The notes under the pieces: model-generated
Told to the model about the DNA's origin: nothing
What the model saw: the letters and a program-made list of their open reading frames with translations, nothing else
The model's database searches: none
Shown: piece by piece, positions 46,230 to 58,700 of the stretch
How positions within the stretch are numbered: the stretch's first letter is position 1
How the letters are laid out: the number at the start of each line of letters is the position of its first letter
Translations under genes and position numbers: made by a program
From: Fremontodendron californicum
Lineage: Eukaryota > Streptophyta > Magnoliopsida > Malvales > Malvaceae
DNA length: 64,000 nt
Reading direction: 5' to 3'
Assembly: GCA_030761205.1 (NCBI GenBank)
Contig: JAULJL010000040.1
Location: forward strand, 14,888,603 to 14,952,602

Positions 46230-48471
46230 CCGTCAATCAACTATTCTAAGTTCTAACGTCTTGGTTCATACATTTTGGTTTCGTTGTAAAAATCATAGCA
46301 CTAATCATAAATTAACCTCTCTTTTTTTTTTTTTTTGCCTAAAAGTTAGTGCCTCTGAGAAGATTAACCTTTTTATTTTACCACTTCAACGGATTGGGAT
46401 AATTAATTTGGATTATTAGATTTATTTATGGTCTTCATGCAAAGAAAAATATCTATAAATTTTCATGTTCAAATCTTAGAAACAGCATCTTTATGTAAAC
46501 AAAGAGAAGGCTGCATACATCTTCTCCCAAATCTTGTTTATAGTGAAAGCTTTGTGCATCTCGTATGACTTTTTTTAAGTTGAAAATTGATAAATCGTCA
46601 AGTATTTATTAAAATCATTCCGTTCCGTTTCGTTTCATTTTATTTATACTTTTCATAAAAAAGAAAAACTTTTCATTTTGAACTGATCGATATAAAACCG
46701 TAGAACGGATGAGGTTTTACTATTTCTAATTAAGTTGAGTAGCTAGTTAGGTTAAGTGCATCATGGATAAATTAACAGTACAGTATATATAAAATAAAAG
46801 GGTTTTGGTAACCAAGACTAGAGGAAGCAAAAATCTTTGCTTGACCAAAATTATGCAAAGCCGCTGCTGGTGTCTGTCGTTGATAAAAAATGGGTCCCCA
46901 ATTATATATGTTGTGCATTTTCTCTTTTTATGGGTTGCTGTGATCTCAATGCAGATGTAATTAAACGTTAGGTGTGTGTGTAGGGCACCTTTCAGAGCCA
47001 ATCTTTCACTTTGATTAGTAAAAGAAAAGAGGAAATGCTCACTGCAAGCTTCTTAACTAATGGCTTTAATTTAGTTACTTAGAAAGTAATGATTAATTAT
47101 GTTATACCTATAATATGAAAAAAAGACATAGGAACAAAATTAATGCCTATCTTTTTTAGTAGAGATTGTTATCATGCAATGCCCATCAAAAGATATACTA
47201 ATAGATATATTAGGCTAAGTTTTTCACTATTCGATTGTAGTAATTTTTGGCTTTCTCCAATTATTGATAGGTTATTTAGGATAGGGTAAGAATAAATAGA
47301 AGACAATTTGGTGATGTGAATGTAGCATGGGCTTGGCTGGGAAGGAATTTGATTGATGAAAGTAACATTTCTTTTGAGGAGTCAAATCATATAAATATAA
47401 AGTTTCATAAGTGATGAAAACATGCATGTGTCGTGATTAGAGTCAGAATAATTATTTTAAAACTAATATAAATATCGAATCGATTCGAAATTTTACATAC
47501 ATAATGAATGCGATTATATTACTAAATTCAACAGTCGGTTTGATTAAAAAAAAGGGTTGAAACATTGAATTTTATATAATAAAAAAAGACACCACTTGGT
47601 CAATTTTAATACATGGATCAATCTTTGGCAGAGTGCAGCACCAGCAGCCTAAACATAAGCATGAGCCTGAATATAAACCACGAAATCTCTGACTAAATAA
47701 TAAACTTTTCATTGATTTTCCTTTCTCCTCCTGCAGCAATGGACAATGGCGCGATCATCAATCACCATAAGAAACCTGTTGAAGGGATTTTATAGGTAGT
47801 AGTAAGAGGAGAGCTTGGAAAGAGGGTCTCCTTAGTAGTAAGTAGACCTGTAAAGAAGAGTAGCCCGTAAAATGAACGTCGAAATTCGATTCTAAAACGT
47901 GTTTCAATATTTAAGTCAATAAGTATTTAAAGAAAGAAGGAAGATCAAATATCGACTCAAGAAAATAAAAGTTGTTGAAGAATGAAAATGTAAACTAAGA
48001 TTTAGTGTTTTTACCCCATTTTTTTTTAGTACTTAAAATTTTGTGCAACTAAGAAAGAGCTATCATCTTTTGATTTGTGAGCCTTGAACTTTTAGCCTTG
48101 TTAGCTATTGGTCATAACAAAACCCATTATAATTTGTTAACAATATGTCACCATTCACCAGGACAAGTAGCATGAAAACCTGCCGTGACTCCCTTGAAAA
48201 CGAAAATCATTTTATAAATCCTTCGATCCCATTATATTAGTTATGGTCCCAGCTAATCAAATTACATCAGATAAAAATTTTCTTTCACGTTATTATTATT
48301 TTTCTTTTTTAGTTTCGTTTTTAGGGTTTAGAATTTAAGATTTAGGATCGTGTTTTAGGGTTTAGGGTCGTGTTTTACGTACGTTGGAGAGGAGAATAAG
48401 TATGACGTGGAATGAAAATTTGATTTGTTTTAATTTAATTGGTTGAGACTATGACTGAAGTGGTGGGAAGG
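46230..48471. other. Gene-free AT-rich stretch
   Basis: No supported gene. A degenerate plant-telomere-like run (TTTTAGGGTTTAG, GTTTTAGGGTTTAGGG) is at 48316-48373. Confidence 0.5.
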
Positions 48472-48704
48472 TAGAGTTGCTCATGGGCCGAGCCAGGCCG
48501 CGGCCCGAAACATTTATATTTTTCTTGCCCAGGCTCGGTCCGTGGGTCTGACTTACTGTTCATCCCTTAATAATTTTTTTATATAATTAAATTTTTAAAT
48601 TTTTTTTTTAATATGTGAACAGTGATCCGAGCCGATCCGACTCGAATCACAAATATTTCTGTCCAGACCTAGCCCAATACAAATCGGGCCCATGAGCAGG
48701 TCTA
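48472..48704. repeat. hAT-like MITE, family C
   Basis: TIRs TAGAGTTGCTCATGGGC and inverted TAGACCTGCTCATGGGC; perfect 8-bp duplication TGGGAAGG (48464-48471, 48705-48712). Confidence 0.9.
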
Positions 48705-49091
48705 TGGGAAGGGTCCATAGTATAATTTTTTTTAAACGAAACCATTTCAATTACTGCCTAAATGAGGGAACAAGAAATTAAAAAAACAAAATGATGATTT
48801 GAACAAAAACTCTTTAAAAGGCATTAATCTATAGGTGACAACATAAATGAGCAAACAGTGGCAGTGGGTGACCTAATTATGTGATGATAAATTAAATGTA
48901 AACAAATCCTTAATCTGCGCTTGGATGTAATTGGACTTGGTTTGCACTTTCCTTTCCGCTCATCTCGGCGTTGAAAGGTAAAGGAGGCGGAAGAAACCAA
49001 GAAATTAGAGACACAAGTAAAAGAGGATTGAAACACTGACACTGGGGCTTAGTTTGGTGGCTAAAGCTAGCTAGTTTTAGTTTACCTACTT

Positions 49092-49130
<39 letters not shown>

Positions 49131-52100
49131 GTACCTGTTTAAGATATTATATATTTATATAAATTTTGATCTGTTAATAATTTGTGTTATATAAATTTCG
49201 ATATGTTCATATATTTGTGTTGTATTCGTTTTATTTTTTCATATCCTGTCGTGTTTTAGTTATTTTTCTCATGTCGTATTCGTATTATATAATCGAAGAT
49301 ATAAGAAAGAAGATATCCATCTAAACAACCCTTGGTTTGACTTTTATAATTTAGTCTAGATAATTAAGCAAAATCTAATTAGTTGGATTAAAGGGTTTTC
49401 TGCTAAACTAATCATGTTTATTATAAGTTATAACCTTCCCGAAGAAGCCTTTCATAAATGGTAGAGAGAAAGAGGCCTTGGAATCTTATGCTTTCTTTGT
49501 AAATAATTATGATGTAATATTAGGATTATGCAAACAGAGATGACCTTTTTACATACCATAAATCTTAGTACTCATTTTTAATTAAGAAGGGGATTTTAAG
49601 GATGCAAATTAAAGTTTTAACTATTGGAGATTCATTTCATTTTTTGTTTTGTTTATAGGCACTCTTTAACATTAATTTCTCTTCTTTAATTTATAAATAA
49701 TAGCATCTATAGTTTGGATGAAATGTTCCTTTCATCTTCATTCAATTATATATCTCAATCCTAACCTAATTAATTATTTTTTCTTAACATCATTGAATAT
49801 TGTGCTATAGATTTTGATGCAAATGTGAAAGTATTTTTCTTCAATCCTCACAAACTAAAACAGCCCATCCATACAATAAATTTTACATTTTTTGCATCAT
49901 TTTGGTGCAGCCACGTCATCACCATTTTTTTTCACAAAATAACACGATACGAGTATACGAAAATGTAAAAATATAAATAGAACAAATTATTAACGTGTAA
50001 AAATTTATATAAATTTATAATATTTTGAAGAAAAAAAAAAACACGAACACGAACACATCACGAACACAACATAGGAAAAATTATTAAAACACAATACGAA
50101 AAATAACACAAACACGATACGGATGCACAAACATTTAAAAGTATAGATAAAATAAATTATTACCGTATAAAAATTTATATTAATTTATAATATTTAAAAA
50201 AAAAAATAGTCTTCATTGCAATTTGGCTTCTAAAAATTCAGCTCAAGAAATAATTATTCATTCCATGGAATTAACTGCCATGATGTGACCCTGTTATATA
50301 TGATGGGAAGAAGAAGAAGAAACTAAACCCCAATTTGACAGAGATTTTACAATTTTAGGATTGGAGGTTTTTCAAATTATTATTAAAAATTGCTGACAAT
50401 TGATTAAGTCAGTGTTGATTTAGCTGTTGAGTACATATTTTATTGGATTTTGTTAACGAGTGTCTTTAAGACACTCTTTAAAATTAGTTAATATATTATT
50501 TATAGTAATAATATTGTATTAAATGCAAAATTGATAACTTTATTCATAATTTTCAATACATTAATTGAAGATATTATTATATTTAGTAACGTTAAAAAGT
50601 ACCCTTAGGACATTCGTTAGCAAAATCCTATTTTATTTTTCTTCCACAAGGAACCGATCGGGTTACGGCACGGAAAACATTTATTTTCCTTATTCAAAAT
50701 TCGAGCCAGTTCGAAAGCTCATAATACTGTTCATAATAATATTAAAAAAATTATTTTTATAATTAAATTAAACAAATTTATTTTTAAAGTAGTGAACAAT
50801 AATTCGGGTCAAGCCGGATCGAATCGGACCGACCCACATTTAAAATATCCCTATTTAAGCTCGATCCAATACTGTTCTAGCCTGTCGGATCAAGTGGGTA
50901 ATCCGATCTTTAAATATGTCTACGCACTTGAACATAGTTTTTTTTTATTTTAAATGAGGACAGAGATATTGTAAATTTGAAACAAATAAAGATTGTAGGG
51001 TCGAAATTGAAATACTAATTAATGTAGTAGTAATAAATAAAACAGCAAAAGGGAAGAATAGAATATTAATTTTGGCTGGAATGACAGCTAGAAGAAGATG
51101 AGAAGATCAACAAGAGTCACAGAAAAATATAGAAAATCGATCAATCTATGTATTTTGGAGAGAATATATTGTAATGTTAATTAAGGGTTGTTTTGAGAAG
51201 ACAAAAAAGTTGATATCAGCTAATGTCAGTTAGAAGCAAAATAATTGTCACAATAAATAAAACAGATAATAAAAAAAGAGTGATGGGTACTTACATGAGA
51301 AATATTGAGAATTGAGATGGTTTTTCTGGATTCACATGGAAAGAACTGAGGATTGGATACAGATTTTGCCAAAGGTTTCATAAATTTGACAATCTTGATG
51401 TTATTTTTTGTATTATAATCATGTTTAAAGTGTTATATATTTATACAAATTTTTATATATTAATAATTCAAATTATATAAATTTTAACACACTCGTATTG
51501 TGTTTGTATTATTTTTTTATTGTATCATATTTTACGTTATATTTTAATTATTTTTTTGTGTTTTATTTATATCATCTCATTATATCGTATTTAAAATTAT
51601 AAACTCTTCAATAAAAAAGCCAGCAGGAGAAGGCAGCAGCAGAAATGAACAAAGCTAGTTTACCCTTTTTTGGGTGTGTTACAGTGACCATAATGCCCTA
51701 GGTCAGAGGATATATTAACAAGTCAAACCACAAACAGCAGTGCAATAAAAATAGTTTTGTCGGTTGGCTCTGTAAGTATTTCTAGGTTAAATTTGGAATT
51801 TAGGTTATATCAGACAAGCTGTGTCTGATGTAAGTCTCTTTATTGGTAGTATTATAGTGAAACATTGATGCAATTAATTGACAACTAGATGTAAAGATGT
51901 TGATAGCCAAAAAAAAAAGTTGGAAAGAATGTTAGCTTAGCTCTGATATAATCTTATGACTTGACTCATTTGAACTTAATCATCGAATCAAATGCTTGAA
52001 ATATATAATTAATATAATTTGGTTTAAAACAATTTATGGAAAAATAGAATGAAACACATTTAAGTTATATAATTAGTGCTTAGTACATTTGAATGAAAGT

Positions 52101-52548
52101 GTAAAACATATATAATTTCATGTCACCTTATCATATTTTGAGTAAAACTGGTATGTGCTAGCTTGGAAGAAAACAAAATTTTGCATGATTTATTCAAACA
52201 GAATTTTACATTTGAGTTCTTTTTCTTTTTTCTTCTTTTCATGCAAACATTAGGAGTTTAGGCAACTTGTTAAGTAAAGGGAAAATGGCAGATACTAATT
52301 TAGTAAAGTCATGGCAGATTCTGTTAACGCGTGGGAAACACTCACCAATATTAAGCTTTTAATCTTCACTTAAGAACAGTATAAAGCTTCCACTACTATT
52401 TACTGTTAAGATACCCTTTTTCCCTTTTTTTGTCAGTTTTTTTTTTTTTTTTCTTTCACTTTCCTTTATTGTAACGATGGCTATGGCCTTATGGACACTT
52501 GTGACCTTTGAGCTGTGAGTTGAAAACTTTACACATTTTTTTTTCACT
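48705..52548. other. Gene-free stretch upstream of the beta-galactosidase
   Basis: An AT microsatellite (49094-49121), several diverged family B repeats (about 49100-49290, 49935-50200, 51400-51605) and a family C-like element (about 50640-50930). No coding region could be supported. The beta-galactosidase promoter occupies the last few hundred bases. Confidence 0.5.
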
Positions 52549-52555
52549 TATAAAT
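52549..52555 (+). promoter_or_regulatory. TATA box of the beta-galactosidase gene
   Basis: TATAAAT lies 213 bp before the ATG at 52762 and is followed by a CT-rich leader, a common plant arrangement. Confidence 0.55.
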
Positions 52556-52761
52556 TGTTGTTTGCTCAGAGTCTCACTTCTCTCTCAGAGACTGAAAATG
52601 GGTTCTCTTCCTGCTCCACTTTACTCTCATTAAACAAAGCCACAAGACCACCGCTCAAAACCTCCTTTTTTTTTTTTTCTTTCACATTCTCACTCTTTCT
52701 AGTTGCAAGCTTTCTTTTGTGAGTTTTTGAAGTTAAAGGCTGAGTCTTGAGCTGTTAAAAC

Positions 52762-55700
52762 ATGGAAATAAGCTCAGTTTCAAGGCTGTTATTAATTGCA
52801 TTTTGCTTAGCTTTGTGTTTGGGTTGTCAAGTGATTCAGTGCAGTGTTACCTATGATAGTAAAGCTATAGTGATTAATGGGCAGAGGAGAATCCTTTTCT
52901 CAGGTTCTATTCATTATCCCAGAAGCACTCCTGAGGTACTTTTAAAGTTTCTTTCTTATTGAAAATTCAGAGCTTTTGGTGTGTGGATTTTTTTTTTGTT
53001 GTCAGAAACGAAATGGTTTTTTTTTTTTTTTTTGTAGATGTGGGAAGATCTGATACAAAAGGCTAAAGATGGAGGACTTGATGTGATTGAAACTTATGTT
53101 TTTTGGAATGTTCATGAGCCATCTCCTGGAAATGTACTCTATCTTCCCTTCCATTTTCCTCTATAATACTATAAAGTTTATATTTTTACAATTTTTTCTT
53201 CTCTTTTTTTTTTTCCTTTACTAACTTGGATTGTATTTGTTAAATATTTCTTGTTTTTACAACTTTTACAGTATAATTTTGAGGGTAGATATGACCTTGT
53301 CAGATTCATAAAGACAATAAAGAGAGCAGGTCTCTATGCTCATCTCCGGATTGGGCCTTATGTTTGTGCAGAGTGGAATTTCGGGTTAGAACCAAATCTC
53401 TGTCTAATTATTTTTCTTTTCTTTTCTTCTCTTTGCAATTTGTTTCTTCTTGATTTCATTTCCCATTTCTCTTCTCTGCTGTTTGAGCTAATTGGGGTAA
53501 CTTCTATTTCCTTGATTTTCTAAACATTTTTACTATGTTCATCAGAGGGTTTCCTGTCTGGTTAAAATATGTGCCAGGCATCAGCTTCAGAACAGACAAT
53601 GAGCCTTTTAAGGTACCCCTTCTGCTGTCCTTCATTACTACTTTCCTTTCCTTTCCTTTGTTTTTAACTGCATGGCAAATTTAGAGCACAATTACTGAAA
53701 GATAAATCATCATTAATAGTTTAAGATATGTACTTTAAGCATAAATAATTAAGAAATGTTGATACATAATTGCAGAGAGCTATGCAAGGGTTCACTGAGA
53801 AGATTGTGGGACTGATGAAGAGTCATAACCTGTTTGAGACCCAAGGTGGCCCCATTATTCTCTCTCAGGTAAAAGTTATGGTTGTTGGCTTTTCTTTTCT
53901 TTTCTTTTCTTTTTTCCCTCATTTTATCATATATATTTTTTTATCTTTCTACATCTTAAGGTGCCAAATTATTGTGCAACGATACATTTTGCTAATCTAA
54001 GGTCAACTTATAATTGTGATATGAACCCTTTTTTTTTTTTCTTTCTCTCTTTTTAATTTGTATGAGCTCAGATTGAGAATGAGTATGGGGCACAAAGTAA
54101 ATTACTAGGGGCTGCTGGCTATAATTATGTTACTTGGGCAGCGAAAATGGCGATAGAGACGGGAACTGGGGTTCCTTGGGTGATGTGCAAGGAAGAAGAT
54201 GCCCCAGATCCAATGGTAAGTTGCCCTCAAATCTATATTTAGCTATGGTCTTAGTGAACTTTGAAGGAATAAGTTAATTTATATAAATGTGTGCAAAGCC
54301 CAATTTCTTTAAGTACATCTTAAGTTTTGTTCAAGTATTGTTTAAGTATGTATAGCTTTAAGTACATGTTGCACATGATGTTGGATGTAGCAGTTTAACT
54401 GCTTTCTGGATAAATAAAAAACTTACTTATCCAAAAAAAAAAAAACTTTGAAGGAATAAGTTAATTTATATAAATGTGTGCAAAGCCCAATTTCTTGTTT
54501 TCAACTTTCAAATATATGGGTTTTATTTATTTATTTATTTATTTATCTTAAATCTCAAATTTGATTTGTATAATGAGGATGGCTGAGGGAGTTTTATGGG
54601 TACTTGTAATAGATAAACACATGTAATGGTTTCTACTGTGATGCATTCCAACCCAACAAACCCTACAAGCCAACAATGTGGACTGAGGCTTGGAGTGGAT
54701 GGTAAGTTTATTATGTGTTTTTTCTTTTGTATAACCTTAATTTGAAGAATCTAATATGAAATGAGAGTCCAACCATTTTATGCCTTCGTTTATGCAAAAA
54801 GGTTTACAGAATTTGGTGGTCCACTTCACCATCGGCCAGCTGAAGATTTGGCATTTGCTGTTGCTCGATTTATTCAAAAAGGAGGATCCTTTGTTAATTA
54901 TTACATGGTTGGTTCCCTTTTTCAAAGGGCATGAAATATTTACAATGGGAAACCTTATTCTCGTTAATTGAGTTGCTTGTTTACCCTGTGAACAGTACCA
55001 TGGAGGGACCAATTTTGGACGTACAGCTGGAGGTCCTTTCATCACTACCAGTTATGATTATGATGCTCCAATAGATGAATATGGTGAGAAGAAAAGCTTG
55101 TTCTGTTAAAATATTGAAGAATTGTTACATCTGCTTTAGGTGTTTTCAATTTGTTTGATATGTGACTTCTCTTCTAAAATGCACTTTTAACACTTCAAAT
55201 CTATGTTACTCGGATTCGGGTTTGAGTGTTGGACACGGGTGTGAGTGTTGGATACGGGTATGTTCAATTCATATTCTTATTTGCTTGTGTCTGCTGAGGT
55301 TTACAATTGTACTTATTTCCTATGTTGCTCCGACTCTTCATTTTTCTTGAAGTACCCGTGTCCGACGCATATACGGATATGGGTATGGAGATATGATCCT
55401 CCAAGAACTCTCCAAATACATGAAAATCTTGGAAAAAATTGAACATACCCATGTCCGACACTCACACCCGAGTCCGGATAACATAGCTTATTTCATTTGA
55501 TCTATTAGTTGGGTTACAAAACGGGGAAGGCAATGGTCTCCCATCCCATTACACACTCCTCCCCATTGCCTCCCTTCTAATTCAACCTCATCCATTTTTA
55601 TATCATCTTGAGTTTATATAAAGGCCATCAGGATTTAAGTAGCCACACTAATGCATTACTAATTACTTCCCACCAAAAAAAAAATGACAGGTTTGATTAG

Positions 55701-58700
55701 ACAACCAAAGTATGGTCATCTAAAGGAGCTCCACAAGGCTATTAAGATGTGTGAGAGAGCTTTAATTTCAGCAGATTACTTCACTTGGAAGCTTCCAACA
55801 GGTTTGTGCTTCTATTCTCAAAGTCCTCTGCTTCCAGCTGATGTGGGATCTTTAATTGTTTACTAAATCTAGTCAATATTTGGCATTTGCCAGGCTCATA
55901 TGTACACATCAGAATCCGGAGATTGTGCAGCTTTCCTATCGAACTACGATACCAAATCTGCTGCAAGAGTGTTATTTAACAACATGCACTATAACTTGCC
56001 TCCTTGGTCCATCAGCATCCTTCCTGATTGTAGGAATGCAGTATTTAATACTGCAAAGGTATGACTTTGTGAAATGACTGAATATTGGAACTGAGGCATA
56101 CTTTTTAGGACATGGTAATTCTTTTTAGATAAGTATTAAAAAGTTTCAAAGATCTCTTAAATGACAATAATTCATGCTTGTCCTTTTCAGGTTGGAGTTC
56201 AGACATCACAAATGCAGATGTTGCCGACAAATGCTGAGATGTTTTCATGGGAAAGTTATGATGAAGATACTTCTTCATTGGATGACAGCTTAACAATTAC
56301 TGCTGATGGTCTATTAGAGCAAATAAATGTCACAAGGGATGCAAGTGATTACTTGTGGTACATTACTAGGTGAGACTGATGCCCCCCCCCCCCCCCCCCA
56401 TGGTTAGATTTTGAAGGAAATTTCTGCTTTTTCCTCATTCTTAATTTACATTTGGTTCCTTTTTCTCCCGTTTATCGTTTTAGGAATGGGTGTGTGGGTG
56501 GGAGTTTTTAGCTTGCAGAAGAGAAAAGTATTGTTTTTCTCATTCATCATCTATGTTACTCGGACTCCAGGGGGAGTGTCGGATACGGATATGTGTCCGA
56601 TACGGGTATGCTCAATTTTTTCTAAGTTTTTTCATATATTTGGAGGATCATACCCTTGTCAGAATATGTGTTGGACACGGGTACTTTAGGAAAAATGAAG
56701 AGTCGGAGTAACATAGTTCATCATTTCTGCATTGCCGAATTAAATTTAAGATTTTATGATGCTTACTGATTCTTAAATTTTGGAAATGTCTCACAATTAT
56801 ATGTTATATGATACAGTGTTGACATTGGTTCATCTGAATCCTTCCTTCATGGAGGGGAACTCCCCAGTCTCATTGTTCAATCAACAGGCCATGCTGTACA
56901 CATCTTTATCAATGGACAACTTTCAGGTACATATAGTTATATTGCCTTTTCCCTGGATTGTCTTTTTTTCTTTTTCAGAATAAAAATTGTAACATGATGA
57001 TAACAGGTTCTGCGTTTGGAACGAGGGAAAATAGGAGATTCACATACACTGGGAAGGTCAATCTTCGTGCAGGAACAAACAGAATTGCACTGCTGAGTGT
57101 TGCTATTGGATTGCCAGTTAGTTTTTTCTCCCCAACCTTTATTATTTTGTACTTTCAAAATCATGAATAATTTAGAAACTCCTGTGGCACCTTTGCATAT
57201 CATTCAATGAACACTTACTGAAAATCTTTAGGTCCTATCCTCTATGTTACTCGGACTCGGGTGTGAGTGTCGGACACGGGTATATTTGATTTATTCTTAG
57301 TTTTTGCATGTATTTGGAGGGTCCTTGGAGGATCATATCCCCATACCCATGTCCGAATATGTGTCGGACACGGATGTCGAACACAGATACTTTAAGAAAA
57401 ATGAAGAGTCGGAGCAATATAGCCTATCCTAATTCCTAATAGCATATACTTTTAGCTGAGCCTGAGATTTGTTGGCCAAAGCTTCATCCTCTTCCTTTGT
57501 GGGGTACTTAACAAACTAACCAGGGGTGGGAAAAGGGTAGAAACGCTTCAAAGCTTCAGCAATCATAAAATGGAAATTTTCCTTTATGTATTCAATTGAT
57601 TATATTTATTTACCAAGCCTTATAGTTGGAAAGTAACTGAGAAGATACTCTATAGTTATGTTACTCGGACTTGGGTGTGAGTGTTGAACACGGATATGTT
57701 CAATTTTTTTCAAGATTTCCATGTATTTGGATTGGAGGATCATATCCTCATATCCATTTCCGGATATGCATCACACACGAGTGTCGGGCATAGGTACTTC
57801 AAGAAAAATGAAGAGTCGGAGCAACATAGCTCTGTAGATGCAGAAAATTTTCTATGAGCAGCTTTATTTACTTCAATTTTATCTTTTTATAATAAGATGA
57901 AGCAAAAGAAAACAATGGCATGGTTATTGTGTTTTCTATTGGGAGCCTGACTCCTTTTTTTTTGGTGATTGAAGAATATAGGGGGACACTTTGAGACATG
58001 GAAAACAGGAATCCTAGGTCCAGTTGCACTGCATGGACTTGACCAAGGAAAATGGGACCTTTCTTGGCAAAAGTGGACTTACCAGGTAGTGAAATTGACC
58101 TATTTATCTTTGATGTTTTTACTTTTTATCATTGATTCAAATAAGTTTCATCCTGAATGCCTCTTTTGAACAGGTTGGGCTTAAAGGAGAGTCCATGAAT
58201 CTTGTCTCACCAAATGATATTTCCTCTGTTGAGTGGCTGGAGGGATCATTGGCTGCACAAAAACAGCAGCCATTAAGATGGCATAAGGTAAAAAAAAAAA
58301 TGAATAGTATTAAGTAGTTGCAGAGCTTGAGTTTGTGGCTTCTAAATGTTCAAAAATTTGTTCCCTTCCATTGTTGCAGGCTTATTTCAATGCACCTGAT
58401 GGTGATGAGCCATTGGCTTTGGATATGGAAAGTATGGGAAAAGGTCAAATATGGATTAATGGGCAAAGCATTGGTAGATATTGGACTGCATATGCTCATG
58501 GTGACTGCAACGGATGCAGTTATGCTGGGACATTTCGACCACCAAAATGTCAGCTTGGTTGTGGCCAACCAACCCAAAGATGGTAATCTATATTGATCTG
58601 ACTCTTTATTTTTTTTGAAGTACCCCTGTCTGACACCCGTGTCCGACACATATCCGGACATGGGTAGGAGGATATGATTCTCCAAGGACCCTCTAAATAC

